64,000 nucleotides of DNA from Ceratotherium simum simum (taxonomy: Eukaryota; Chordata; Mammalia; Perissodactyla; Rhinocerotidae): contig NW_004454195.1 in assembly GCF_000283155.1 (NCBI RefSeq), positions 9,906,374 to 9,970,373 on the forward strand, read 5' to 3'. Below, piece by piece: positions 11,306-23,644 of the stretch. Below the pieces are notes generated by a model. It searched no databases, was not told the origin of the DNA, and saw only the letters and a program-made list of their open reading frames with translations. Numbering within the stretch: position 1 is the first letter of the stretch; each line of letters opens with the position of its first letter. Made by a program: the position numbers and the translations under genes.

Positions 11306-12934
11306 GAGAGCTCATCAGACTTTCGTATGAACCTCTTTCCAAAAATTCTTTCAAACAAACTATTTTTCACTACAACAGCTGAGTCATCCGAGCTACATAT
11401 ACTCCATGCTCACTCCTAACCCCAATCTAACTAGGAAAATCTCTAATCTTTAATCTTTGGTACATGGAACATGACAGAATGGAAGAGAGGAAATTATATA
11501 CTCAAGCACCACCCACTGAATAAAATAACGGAGAATCAGTGAACATCTCCCTCTTTCATCTACTTCCCAAAACTGCTTTAGGGTTGGCCACTACTTTATA
11601 GTCAACCATGAAAGTGAGCTTCATAGCCACCACTAGAAACTATAAAATCACCACGTAGTCCCAAGTGTGACAGAATATCATGTACGACCCCTAAAACTCA
11701 AGCAAACTTTGCATTCGACTCTATATTATATATGCATTAGGTTAATATTAAGTGCACATTAAGTTAAACTGCAAGTGCCAAACAGTGAAGTGTCACGTAG
11801 CTGCAAAAACACCCAAATGGATAGCTGTCTCCGTGATCTCCCTGGAGATCTAAAAGGATGGCTGGCACGAACTCTGATGCCCTGATCAGCAAGGTCAGCA
11901 GGACGTATCTTAATACTCTGAAGCTATTTAAAAGGTCCTCTCAGGTAAATCTAAAAGCAGTATATATCAGAATGAATGGCTATAAATGAGTCACGGGCAC
12001 CAGAGGTATTCTCCAACTATTAATTGCTTTGTTTTTTAATCTAACAATCCACCACTGGCTTTTTTCCTTGTGTAGCTGGCTTATAGTCTTCTGATTACTA
12101 TGCCAAGATCAACATGCATTAGTCTAAACAATCTGATCTTAACCAGACCCTGCTTCTGTCAAAGATAAGTGAAGGGCAACATTAACTCACAGAACATCTG
12201 CTAACTGTTGGAGGGCACCGTGACAGCATATCAAGCTGCCCTTCCTCCCCTCCAAAGACACTGATGGAATCATACTTAGCACAGGCCTCTTTGATGTACA
12301 ATAGCTTATTTTTATACCAAAGATGATCATACTCTCAACACACATCCAACTATTGAATGCAACCTCAACCCAGAGCTCTGGGGGAGTTAAATATGATATT
12401 CCCCATCTTTGAATTCCACCAGCAATAATAATGCCCACCAAATTGTAAGATTGATTTGGTTGCATGAGGAGAACCTTAATGACACCCTTCCTTTGAAGTT
12501 AAGTGGAAAAATACCAGAAATCACAAAATCAAATTTGAAAAGCATCTATAACAGCATTTTTTAAATCCTAAACTAGGACTGCATAAATAAAGCAGCTATT
12601 CACCACCACAACCTTAATTATTTTACCTGCCCAGGACGCATTTTAGAACATGGACATAAATACATTCTAAAATCAAAGCATCTAAATAATGATTGACTAA
12701 TTTAGTACTATACTAGTATTGGGGTGGGAAATGGTCACAATACATAGTGATGTTCGTTTTGAAGTAGGAGATTATTTGAATAATCCTATGAAAAATACTT
12801 TTGTCAATAAAAACCATCTCCTTTTTCTATAATTTGAATAAACTAGGAAACTTCCCAGGATATCTCCATGAATTTTAAGAGTTATGTAAAAGTTAAGACT
12901 TATCAAAAGACTTTTTAAAAAAAAAAAATATGTA
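11306..12934. other. Single-copy DNA, no gene seen
   Basis: A+T-rich sequence. A minus-strand open frame of 92 codons at 12187-12465 has no motif I know. A short imperfect inverted repeat (GATCTCC..GGAGATC) sits near 11835-11850. Nothing else recognised. Confidence 0.5.
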
Positions 12935-13185
12935 TAAGGGGCAAAATAGGTGAAGGGGCTAGGGGTATCCAACTTCCAGTCATAAAATAAATAAGCCATG
13001 GGGATGTAATATACAGTGCAGGGAATACAGTCAACAGTATTGTTAATAACTCTGTATGACAACAGATGGTTATTAGTCTTATCAAGGTGATCATTTTCTA
13101 ACATAAATAAATGTCAAATCACGATGTTGTACACCTGAAACTAATAGAATAATGTATGTCAACTCTATTTCAATAAAAAAAAATA
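12935..13185 (+). mobile_element. L1 LINE 3' UTR fragment
   Basis: Matches the L1 3' end that reads 'CTTCCAGTCATAAAATAAAT', AAGCCATGGGGATGTAATAT, TGTACACCTGAAACTAATAG and 'TTTCAATAAAAAAA'. No coding potential remains. The 110-codon minus-strand open frame here is the reverse of this repeat. Confidence 0.88.
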
Positions 13186-13529
13186 GATGACGTGTATATT
13201 TTAACCAAGCAATTTACTCCTTCTTATCCTAAAGAGATAATTATGAAGACGCACTAAATTTTGAGGACGTTCACTACTTTATTCAAAGCCAGGTGTTAAT
13301 AAATTCTAGCAGACAACAGCACAGTGGCTGGACTGGGCTAGCTGAAGATGTGGGTGTCAGACCACCCTAAGTGTGTGTCTCCCCTGCCCCAGGTTCCCAC
13401 ATCCATGCCTACGCTCTGGAGTTATTCCAGAGATTAAACAGGCCCAACAGAGGGGGTGGGGATCACACTGCACAATGCCTGGGGTGGGCAGCCTGTGATT
13501 CAATGATTCAATTCAGCTGCACTGGGGAA

Positions 13530-13795
13530 CACTACACAGCCAGTTACAAAGAAAGATGCAGAAAATTATTTTAAAACCAGACAAAGTAAGAAAATCAACA
13601 TGTACAATATGCTTTGGGAATTGTTTCTCTTTGATTTCTTCATATTTCAGCCCACAAGATGAGAAAAAGAGAAAAATTGATAAACACAAATGTTAATTAT
13701 TATCAGAGTGGGACACATCTTGCTCTTTTTATTTCCTTTTTTTTTAGCATCCAGAGTTTCCAAATGTTCTAAGATAAAAATAAACTACTCACGTA
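13530..13795 (+). mobile_element. L1M/HAL1-like 3' fragment
   Basis: Diverged text in the order seen at the 3' end of old L1M or HAL1 elements: 'ACAGCCAGTTACAAAGAAAG', 'ACAAATGTTAATTATTATC', a T-rich run and 'CCAAATGTTCTAAGATAAAA'. Assignment from memory with moderate certainty. Confidence 0.45.
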
Positions 13796-15291
13796 ATATA
13801 AAAAGCTACTTTAAATAAATCAAACACAAAATAGTGTGTCAAACTGTACCAAAATTATACTCTTCCTCTTTCTGCAGTTCCTAACGTAGACATTCTTAGG
13901 ACTGCATACCCTCCCGATAATCTTTAATCACATCATTTCATTTGCTGAAACATTTACTGAGTATCTATCAGTGAAGGTACTATGAGGAGACTGTGGTTCT
14001 GCTCGTGCCTGGGCACTGTTCCAAACCCAGCCTTTCATCAACGTGATTTCTCATCTCCATTTACTGAATAATAATGATAATCCAGCAATCAGTGGCAAAA
14101 TTAACTGGCATCCCTTCAATAATTCCTAGAGTACAGTTATTACCCAAAGAAGAAATTTCATGTGTAAATATAAACTATTCTAATGACAAAATAGAAGGTC
14201 CAGTCAGTGCAGTGCGGTAAGTACTGTTTATGGAGCACCTACACTGTGGCAGGCCCGCGAAGAGTGGGCAGCATTTCTGGCAAATTTGAGATTTGAGGCT
14301 GTGAGCTGCCCCAGACTGTGACCACTTCCCTATCTGCTGTAGAGAAACTGAAAGCCCCGTCTGCTTATTAAGGAAGACTTTGTAGATCTTACATCTGCTG
14401 TTTCAAAGAAAAATCCTAACTATATTTAAGAACAATTTTTTAATTTTCCACTCAACATGTGGATGAGTGGGAAAGACATATGGGAGGGAGAAACATTCAT
14501 TATGTAAATAATAGGTACATATAGCAAAAAAGAAGAAAAGGGCTAGGGAGAAGGCCCTAGTTCTTCATGAATATTTCATAATTTTCCATCAACAAGGAGG
14601 CATCTCAAAATTGCACAGAAGAAATGATCATCAAGAACTAACAGTGAAAATAACACTTCTAACATCACACGGAGCAGGAAGAATAGCGTGGGTATATAAG
14701 AAAAGACTTCCTTTTGCAAAGAGTGTCTTTTCTTTCACTTTTTTTTTTTAAGAGATAAAGGTCATTGGGTTTATGTGAAGTACATTAGCACTGCACACCT
14801 GCCTCCCACCTCAAGGTGGCCAGGACTCTGACCAGGTTTAAATTATCATGGGGAGACAGACACATCCCAAAACACGACTTGGGAGCAAAATGTTGGTTAA
14901 CATCCCACAGATGACTTCAGGCGTAGATGGGTCACAAGATCATGTGAGACGTGGGAGTGTTATTTACAGCTATCCTACATTCATACTCACCTTTTTTCCT
15001 ACTGAAGAGGAAACAAGATACATTTCTGACGTAGAAGGAACTAAGAAGGACTGGAATAAAGACTGCGACATCCACACCACCAATCTACCTGCCCCATCAC
15101 AGATATAACTCTAAGAACCATAGAGAACACCACCAAGTCATACGAAAGGAAGTGTGTCAGAGAGGAAGTCCAACGTTTCCTACATGTCAATTCAATACTT
15201 CTTCCAATATTCATCCACTAAAGAGACCAGTCAAAGCAAGACTGGGAGTGAACTTTACAGCCTGGGGGTTGGCACATCCACTCAGGGGATC
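13796..15291. other. Single-copy DNA, no gene seen
   Basis: A+T-rich. A short L2-like piece ('GGAGCACCTACACTGTGGCAG') lies near 14230-14255. At 14985-15010 a minus-strand GTGAGT follows an A-rich run, but the area resembles a worn MIR and is not convincing as an exon end. Open frames at 14848-15108 and 15154 onward are not recognised; the latter runs into an ERE. Confidence 0.5.
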
Positions 15292-15310
15292 AAAACTAGC
15301 ACCAGACTGG

Positions 15311-15565
15311 GGCCGGCCCGGGGGCACAAGCAGTTAAGTGCCCGCGCTCCACCGCGGAGGCCCGGGGTTCGCCGGTTCGGATCCTGGGTGCGCACCGACG
15401 CACCGCTTGTCAGGCCATGCTCTGTCAGCGTCCCATATAAAGTGGAGGAAGATGGGGCACGGATGTTAGCCCAGGGCCAGTCTTACTCAGCAAAAAGAGC
15501 AGGATTGGCAGATGTTAGCACAGGGCTGATCTTCCTCACCAAAAAAAAAAAAAAAGATTAAAAAA
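15311..15565 (+). mobile_element. ERE SINE, second subfamily ('ATATAAAGTGGAGGAAGATG' type)
   Basis: The head GGCCGGCCCGGGGGCACAAG is followed by a distinct 3' body: CCCATATAAAGTGGAGG, then GGATGTTAGCCCAGGGCCAG and AGATGTTAGCACAGGGCTGA, both belonging to a repeated tail module. A 19-bp perfect target-site duplication, AAAACTAGCACCAGACTGG, lies at 15292-15310 and 15566-15584. Confidence 0.96.
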
Positions 15566-15584
15566 AAAACTAGCACCAGACTGG

Positions 15585-16729
15585 GTGCTCAGAACTACTT
15601 CCATGTAGTAGGTAAATTACACGCCCAATTAATGACAAGCAAAGTATCAAAAGCACCATTCATGTCACATAAGTCAGAGTCAAAATTAGACTCAGAAACC
15701 AGCCCGTGATTTTACCTGCTGTGTGACCTGACTGGGCATCAGCTGCCTTCATTTGTAAAGTAAGAAGTAAAGGAGAAGGCACATACACAGAGGAAAGGAC
15801 ATGCCAGGCACCTCACAGGCATGCCGAGTAAGTTTGTCCTTACTCTTTAATAACTTTATAGCTATGGCATCAGAATATTGCATCTGCATTAACAGAGATA
15901 ACCCTATAATGTGGAATACATATAAAAGGGGTGATCAGATGTAACAAATTTAATTTTTACATGTGACCTACAGAACCACTTTCAATGTTAAAATAACTAA
16001 ACACTTGCCTGGCAAAAGAAATTTGGTAAAAGCCTAGTGCTGGTTCCCAATCCTGACTACACATCACAATTAACCTAGAGAGCATGTTAAAATACACAAT
16101 CCTGGTTATGTGTTAAAAATGCATAAAACTTACACCTAAAAACTTTACTTTATAATTTTTTTTTTAGAAACCATAACCCTGTATTTTACTAGTAAACCAA
16201 TGCTGAAACAGAACACTGAAAGGGGTGAGCTTTTTAATAAGCTCCAGAGAGCACTGTTCAACATTTGGAAATTAGTACAACATTCTTTCCCCAGGCAAAA
16301 TGGTTTCCTTACAAAAGCCTTAGTGTCTATCACTGTAAACAGGAATTTACAGATGTTATTTTAAATGTATGCTTAAAATGTATGCTACAGTTCTAACTCA
16401 ATGTCAGTAATTATCAAATTGTGAGGTTGACAAAAGTAGTTCATTCCAAAATCTGAAACGCCAACATGTTTAATCGTTGGATTCCTATTTTTAACAACAA
16501 TATACTGGCATTTTAGAATCATCGTCATAAAACACATAACTAAATTAGTTAGACCTGAAGCACTTTTCCTTCCCTCCCAGAGGCAATCTACCCACTGCCC
16601 CATCCCTCTTCCCTCATTTTCACAGTTTCAGGGATAGTAGTCCAGGCCACCTCGATGGTGTTCACTGCACAGTCTCTTCTGCTCCAGGATGACGAAGGGG
16701 CCATGCTTTAGACAGCCACATCTACCAAA
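15585..16729. other. Single-copy DNA with worn MIR and MER5 pieces
   Basis: A MIR-like piece ('CTGCTGTGTGACCTGACTGG') lies at about 15690-15830. A MER5A-like piece ('CTGGTTCCCAATCCTGACTAC', 'AATTAACCTAGAGAGC') lies at about 16035-16115. The rest is single-copy with no gene seen. Confidence 0.45.
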
Positions 16730-17060
16730 AGGAAGAGGAGGACACGAAGCGCCTGTTCTAACTCCTGTTCCACAGGAACAGTGGGCAAATAGGAATGGCT
16801 AAGGCTTGGAGAAAAGGCTGTGGATAGAGAATCAGGGGGTCTTCAACACATCTTGTGAGGACAGCGGACACCATGAGTAAAGAGATGCTCAGGGACACCT
16901 CAACATCAAGGGGCAAACAGAGAAAGAGGAAGTGCAAGTCGAGAATGGTCAGAGACAGGAAGAGAACAAAGGAAGAGATTAATGGTGTCCCAGATGCAAA
17001 GAAAAGAGAGAGCACCTCTAGGAGGAATAGTCAAACGAGTCAAATGTTGTTATAGGCAGC
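16730..17060. mobile_element. L2-like ancient repeat
   Basis: The stretch ending GGAGGAATAGTCAAACGAGT then CAAATGTTGTTATAGG resembles an old L2-type repeat that carries 'GGAGTGATCAACTGTGTCAA' at this place. The basic 66-codon plus-strand frame at 16855-17055 is then a by-product, not a gene. Orientation within the family not settled. Confidence 0.45.
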
Positions 17061-18559
17061 ACTACAGAATAGAAAGAGCCCTGCCCCAAGACACCTGGCA
17101 TCACAGCAGACCTCTGCCCTAAGCAAGGTGACCCTAATGCCTCAATACTCTCATGTACAAAGAGAGGGGAGTGGACAGAGTGATCCCCGGGGATCCCTCC
17201 AGTTCTACAGAGCTGGGATGTGCTGACTTTCAATAACCATTTATAAAATCAAGAGAGAAAAGGCTGGTGAGTGTTTAATAGTCTGTATCAAGAAGAAATT
17301 AAATAAACCCCACTGGTTTAATACCATTAATTTTTGAAAATTAAACCAATGAAAATAAATTAATAGCAACATCATGAGCCTAGGTAGTGTCATATGCTAT
17401 TATATTCCAGTTCTTTAATTGGCAATAGCAGTCAGTTTTGAACAGGAACTAGAATTTTCCCAGTCCCACATTAGCCTATATTTTATTGTTACTTCGTACA
17501 GAGTTTAGATCTGTTTCTATAGTTATACACTATCCCAAATATTATAGAATTAAGAATCTGAAAAAAGACATACAGAACATGATGTCTTCCAGATGCTCAA
17601 TGGTAACAACAGCCAATATCTGCCTGACCCATCTAGTAGTCAGTGGGCTCCAAATACTGGCTGAAGGAGGAAGAAAGGAACAAGCACTTTGTCGAATGAG
17701 CATGCAAAAACTGCTGTGGAAGTGAAGTCAAGCCAGATCAAGAGGGGGTCAGAAAATTAGTGACTAGAAATAAACAGGGAATGAATGGAAAACTCTATTC
17801 CCTTCAATGTATATAAAAGACTTTATATTTAAAGTACTTCGCCACATAAAAAATCATCTTCATATAAACAGAATTATCAGGACGCATTCTCTAAGATCTA
17901 AGTTATTTCCAAGTAACTCAAGTGGAGCTCAAGTCCCCCTTGGTGACAAGAGCCATCACCTCGTAGGAACTCCCACGATTACAAGGTCAAATTTTGTTCC
18001 ATTATGCAGCACATTGACAATGCCTCTTCAGAGACATGATCTGTTAATGTATGATTTATTTTAATTAAGCAACACAGTTTAATGCCATCAAGAGGCTCTA
18101 ATTAGAGAAGGCTGCCGTGTCTTCACGCTGTCAGATCAATTCCTGTTTGCACATCCGTACAAACTTACACATGCTCTGAGAACACCTCTGCTTGTACCGA
18201 GCAAGGCTTCCTTTGGGGCTATGGACTTCCACATTGTAAAACATTGTACTTTAAAGGTTTGCTCACTTGATGTGTTTTGTATGTTCATCCATACCAATAA
18301 CCAGAGACTTTAAAAACAAAACAAACAAAAAATGCTCCTCTCTTCTCCAGAGTGTCCCGCATGATAACAGATTCCTTTGCTGCTTGTTTGAACTCTGAAT
18401 TACCATCTCTGTAGTTTATGTTCCTATGTTATGGCACTAACTTTGAATCTCACTTCTGCTAACACATAACTCAACCTCCATTTCCTTTCTCTTTAACATA
18501 CATACACATTCCTCAACAAATATAGAGGCTAACTAGCTATAATCGTTTCTGCTAATACC
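17061..18559. other. Single-copy DNA, no gene seen
   Basis: A weak MIR-like piece may lie at 17070-17180. A perfect 14-bp palindrome, GATCCCCGGGGATC, is at 17182-17195. The splice-like pair around 17210-17265 on the plus strand has stops in the frames checked. The rest is A+T-rich with nothing recognised. Confidence 0.5.
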
Positions 18560-18735
18560 AAAACTCATTCAGATGGATTTGAGAAAAAAGAAGTATCCAA
18601 TACATACCTATTTCCAAGACAGTAGGGGGAGAAATTATTTGCAAAGCATACATCCTATAAGCAACCTGTATCCAGAAGACATTAAGATTCTTACAACTCA
18701 ACAATAAAAAGACAATCCAATTTAAAAATGAGCCA

Positions 18736-18988
18736 GGGGCCGGCCCCATGGTTTAGCTATTGGGTGCGCGCGCTCTGCTACTGGCAGCCCAGGTTCGGAT
18801 CCCGGGTGCGCACTGATGCACCGCTTGTCCGGCCATGCTGAGGCGGCGTCCCACATAACAGCAACTAGAAGGATGTGCAACTATGACATACAACTATCTA
18901 CTGGGGCTTTGGGGAGAAAAAAGGAAAAAAAAAGGAGGAGGATTGGCATGGATGTTAGCTCCGGGCTGATCTTCCTCACAAAAAAAAA
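18736..18988 (+). mobile_element. ERE SINE inside L1
   Basis: Complete ERE with the extra GAGGAGGATTGGCATGG tail module. The 13-bp target-site duplication TAAAAATGAGCCA lies at 18723-18735 and 18989-19001. Both copies are L1 sequence, so the ERE is younger than the L1. Confidence 0.97.
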
Positions 18989-19257
18989 TAAAAATGAGCC
19001 AAGGATTTAAAGAGACATTTCTCCAATAAAGATGTACAGAAGATATATGTACCTACCATATGACTATCAATTCCACCCCGAGGTCTATCCCCAAGAAAAT
19101 CTGAAACCTATGTCCAGACAAAATCTTGCACACCAGTGTTCATAACAGCATTATTTATAATAGCCAATAAATGAAAACAACCAAATGTCCATCAACTGAT
19201 GAATCAAATGTGGTATATTCATACAACGGAATATTATCAGCAATAAGAAAGAATGAC

Positions 19258-19474
19258 GGGCCAGCCCCATTGCTTAGCGGTTAAGTGCTCGCACTCCACT
19301 GCTGGCGGCCCGGGTTCGGATCCCGGGCGCGCACCGACGTACCACTTCTCCGGCCATGCTGAGGCCGCGTCCCACATACAGCAACTAGAAGGATGTGCAG
19401 CTATGACATACAACTATCTACTGGGGCTTTAAGGGGAAAAAATAAATAAATAAATAAAATCTTTAACAAAAAAA
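19258..19474 (+). mobile_element. ERE SINE inside L1
   Basis: Head GGGCCAGCCCCATTGCTTAG, body and TAAATAAATAAATAAAA tail complete. No clear target-site duplication is visible. It abuts a foreign L1 3' end (19475-19590) rather than the continuation of the host L1. Confidence 0.94.
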
Positions 19475-19988
19475 GAGAGAAGGAATTCTGGAAAATTGAT
19501 AGTGTTGTGGTCGCACAACACTGTAACTGTAGTCAATGCCACTGAAATGAGTTTTGTTATGTATATTTTATCACAATTTTTAAAAATTAAAAGGGAGTAG
19601 GAATGAAGTACTGATTCACAGTACAATGTGGATGAACCTCAAAAACACTATGATAGGTGAAAGAAGCCAGACACAAAAGGCCACATACTTTATGATTCCA
19701 TTTATATGAAATGTCCAAAATAGGCATAGCCATAGCAACAGAAAGGACATTAGCGATTGACAGGGCCTGGTGGGGGACGGAAGGGAATGCAGAGCAACTG
19801 CTAATGGGTATAAGTTTCTTTTACGGGTGACAGAAATGTTCTGAAATTAGATAGTGGTGATGGTTGCGTAACTCTGTTACTATACTAAAAACCACTGAAT
19901 TGTATATTTGAAAAGACTGAATTTTATGGTATATGGATTATATCTCAATAAGGCTGTTATTTTAAAAGATAGTGGGAAGAAGCTTAAG

Positions 19989-19992
<4 letters not shown>

Positions 19993-20020
<28 letters not shown>
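19993..20020. repeat. (GT)14 microsatellite
   Basis: Uninterrupted GT dinucleotide run of 28 bases just after the L1 end. Likely length-polymorphic. Confidence 0.99.
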
Positions 20021-20023
<3 letters not shown>

Positions 20024-20109
20024 AAAAGACAAAAATTTATGTATTAAACTATTTACCCAATTTGGATTTGTTTGTTTTTCAGGGCAAATCTACATAAAGG
20101 ATTGTCCCA

Positions 20110-20326
20110 GGGCCGGCCCCGTGGCTTAGCGGTTAAGTGCGTGCGCTCCGATGCAGGCGGCCCGGGTTCAGATCCCGGGCGCGCACAGACACACTGCTTC
20201 TCCGGCCATGCTGAGGCCGCATCCCACATACAGCAACTAGAAAATGTGCAACTATGACATACAACTATCTACTGGGGCTTTGGGGGAAAATAAATAAATA
20301 AATAAAATTATAAAAAAAAAAAAAAA
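20110..20326 (+). mobile_element. ERE SINE, full length
   Basis: Complete element with a long A tail and a 14-bp perfect target-site duplication, AAAGGATTGTCCCA, at 20096-20109 and 20327-20340. Confidence 0.97.
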
Positions 20327-20340
20327 AAAGGATTGTCCCA

Positions 20341-23300
20341 TTTCCCAACTCAGCAGGGTCTTAACAAGTGAAACCCTAAAGTCCTGACACAACTTAGAGG
20401 GCCTATCAGATTGGCAGAAGACCAAGGGGGCCAATAGCACTTGTCTAACTAGCATTCACCAATGCAGCAAGCCAAATCCTTTTTCAAACACCTTGGTCCC
20501 CTCTCCTGGAGTTTTACTATAGGGTTTTGTCACTATAACAAATATTCCTTTAGAAGTATAGAGACGTTATGGGCAATCTGGAAGAGGGGTTTTAAATTTT
20601 GCTCCTTCCACATAATAAAACTGTTTCTACACAAGGCTGCAAAAAACCTTTCAGTTCAATTAAATGAAAATAAAGATTTGGTTCTAACTTTGAGTCTTTT
20701 ATGTTAACACTATTACACAATGTATTTTAATTCATTAATAAAAACAACTGCGGGACAAGTTTGAGCTCCAATTATTATTCAGATAGCTCTTAAAAACTAA
20801 ACTCATGGGGCAAATTGCTAATTTGTTTTCCTGAAATAACCATTTGACTTCCTCCTATAAAATATCAATACATTATCGATGAAGTAGTTTTGCATGAATA
20901 TTCCCATCATTCTTTGCAGGTATTTTTTTCCCAGCCCATTTTAATCCTTTCACCTTCTTCCTCCTTCTACACTCTGATGTATGGCTAAGTTAGAGCTACT
21001 GGTTTTTAGTTTGGCAGTACTTCTTTTTACCAGCCTTTCCAAATTTTTCAGTCATGACTGACTCTGGCTCCTATGCCAGAGCACACATTTGTATTGGATT
21101 ACCTTAGTAGGTACGCTCCCAAATTTCTGCAGTATTTCGTGTACTCTCGTTCAAATGGACAGCTTTGGGGGGGGCAGCTTTTTTGCTTTCCTTTCCCAAT
21201 ATTAGCCTACACATTCGCTTTGCTTTTTAAATGAGAAGTGGGAAGGACAATGTATTTCAGAATTACTACTGATTTCACAGAGACAACGAATATGTAAGTT
21301 GAATAGGTAAGCACTTATCAGACTATCTTAAGAAACAATTACTTAATTACAACACCTAACAATATTTCACAGAACCTCAATAAAGTCACCTTCTGAAAAC
21401 ACTGACCACTTTGAGGTATTCAGTCCTCTCAAGCAAGAAAGCAGAGAATTAAAAAAGACGATTAAAAAAAAAAAAACATTTTAAGACATCTTTTGATGTG
21501 ACTTTCCTAGTATTAGACAATAGCTCTTTGCAATGCTTGCATCTTTTAGCTGATTCACCAAAAATAACGACTGAACAGAGAAGTTTCTGACTACACTATT
21601 TCCATTATTCATGATGTGCAGTGTTCAAAACATTAAGCGTTTTGAATACTTTCGTATTTTACCTATTTTTGAAATACACATTGTCCCTTTAATAACACCA
21701 TGCACTAACCTAAGATTGTCAACCTAAGCCATTTATAATCATTTCTGTTGGAAGAAAAACGTACTTAATTAACATTATTGGATATTAAAACAAAAAGAAG
21801 AAGAAGAAAAAACCCACACACTGACACCACATTTCCTCCAGTAATTTTAAGTCGTGACCACTGTGTTGTATCAAGCGCTGGCCACACAAGTGGATCAACT
21901 TAACCACTCCGCTGCCAGCACAGGATGTGGACGCGCTGGTATTAATGAGAGCGCGAGCTTCTAGTGTAACCTCACCAGACCAAATAACCTCCTGGCCACA
22001 CAAGTAGAAAATAATTAAAACAAGCACGATTCCAATTTAGCTTTGTAACCAGATGGTGAATGAAAAGCAGACAAAGACTCATTTTGTGAATAATCTGGAG
22101 AACAGCGCCTAACAGTTTCTTTTAAAGTTACAGCCTGACTTGTGAAATAAAAAAGGGAAGGGGGTTGGGGGGGAGCGAGGGGTTTGCACCAGAATTCACT
22201 CCCAGAGCACATACATGTGAATTTCCCTAGGTCGTGACCAAAGAAATCACAACTTATTCTTTAAATGAATGCCAAGTTTAATTACAGTAAAACCCCAAAA
22301 CTCAGTAAAAATTAAATGAAGATGCTGCTCCACAACTATTTCACTGATCAGTACTAAGCTGTACATGAACAATTATACAAGGTAAATTTCTCAAATTTCT
22401 CAGGACTCTGAAACAACACAAACCTCCACCAACGTTCTACAAAGATTTTTCCCAAAAAATAAACACTTACAACTTGGCACAAAACTCATGTTCTTTATTT
22501 TCCTCCCCCCAAAAGGATAAAGGGATTCATGAGTGGGCAAAAGAAGACTTAAGATAAAACCCAGTACCTTTGGTAAGGTACTAAAGACCTTGACATCAAT
22601 CTGGAAATGGGAAGACAAAATCCAAATGCCTGCCTGACCTTCACAAACCAGACAGAATGAGAGTGGTTTAACCCGCATATTAAAGATGGAAAGGGAGATG
22701 CTCAGTAATCTGTGCACCCTCAAATGGGGATGGGACAGCAAAAAAGAACACCATCCTGTCCAGAATGCTCCGCCTACACACACACACACTTCCCTCAGTT
22801 TACAGGGAGCCTGCCATGAGTGAAGAGGCAGAAACATCAAGAGTTCATTTCAGCACATCGCCACAATCGTGCTCAACCTCTGTGAGATCCCTGCAGGTTG
22901 TCGACTCGCCCTATACACCCTACCCACGAACAGTTGGCAGCAGCTGACTTCCCCAGGCCCATCCCTCCCCAAATCCCACCCACCCACTCCTCTCTCCTCT
23001 ACTCCCCTGGCAGCACTAATCACAAGCACAGGGCGGAAGAATCCCAGGCCGGAGTCCCAAGAGATGGTAAGGTGATGATTAAGGAGGGAGCTGCAGGGCT
23101 AAGGGGATAGCAAAATAATGCAAACATATTAAACGGACATTCATTTCTGCCTCATTAAATGCAAGCACCAATACATAGATTGTTTCTCCGGGTTCCTAAA
23201 TTCTGTTTCTCACCTCGTTTGCTTCCTTGAGCCAATGGATTTACAGTGGGTGTACAGATACTCATCTGGTCTCCAGGGAGAGATGAGAAGCTAACAAAAA

Positions 23301-23644
23301 GCCATTTTTGAGGATATTATAAATATGGAGGCCTAGCAGTCACTTTTCTGGCTTTTGCTTCTGGCCACTGTGCACCAGCTTTGTCAACAGGGACTGTGCC
23401 CCCAGCCCATCCTCACAGGGCTGGGGCCTCTGAAGCTACAGATCTAATGGATGCCCCTTTACAACTCTGCATACCTGATGAGTAATCCCCCTACAGCAGC
23501 AACAGCCCACGTTCCATAAAACACACACTGCGGTGTTGTAAACGAAGTCGCTGACGATTTTAAGTGGGGGCAGGGGGTTCTTGACAATTTGAATTTCTTG
23601 CTTTGAGGTCACAGGGGCACAGTCCCATTATGACTGCATGTATG
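20341..23644. other. Long single-copy block, no gene seen
   Basis: About 3.3 kb without a recognised repeat. It holds a G-rich tract at 22155-22182, a 14-bp direct repeat CTGGCCACACAAGT at 21878-21891 and 21992-22005, a short CA run near 22779-22790, and a possible 57-nt exon on the minus strand at 23214-23270. The 146-codon minus-strand frame at 22400-22840 resembles nothing I know. Confidence 0.5.

Larger units (their letters stand above)
18560..19975 (+). mobile_element. L1 LINE 3' region, broken by insertions
   Basis: L1 ORF2 and 3' UTR text runs through 'TTATTTGCAAAGCATACATC', 'CAACTCAACAATAAAAAGAC', 'AATAAATGAAAACAACCAAA', then after the insertions AATGTGGATGAACCTCAAAA and 'ATATCTCAATAAGGCTGTTA'. 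It is split by one ERE at 18736-18988 and by a compound insertion at 19258-19590 made of an ERE plus a second truncated L1 end. No intact open frame remains. Confidence 0.92.

Noticed and set aside
14985..15050. Minus-strand exon candidate ending AAAAAAG|GTGAGTATG
   Set aside because: The surrounding text resembles a worn antisense MIR/L2 piece, and the A-rich exon end is typical of low-complexity chance matches.
16855..17055. Basic, Lys/Arg-rich 66-codon frame resembling a nuclear protein
   Set aside because: The DNA matches an old L2-like repeat, and purine-rich text gives Lys/Arg codons by chance.
17205..17266. Plus-strand 56-nt segment between TCCAGTTCTACAG and GTGAGTG
   Set aside because: The frames I checked contain stops, so it cannot be an internal coding exon.
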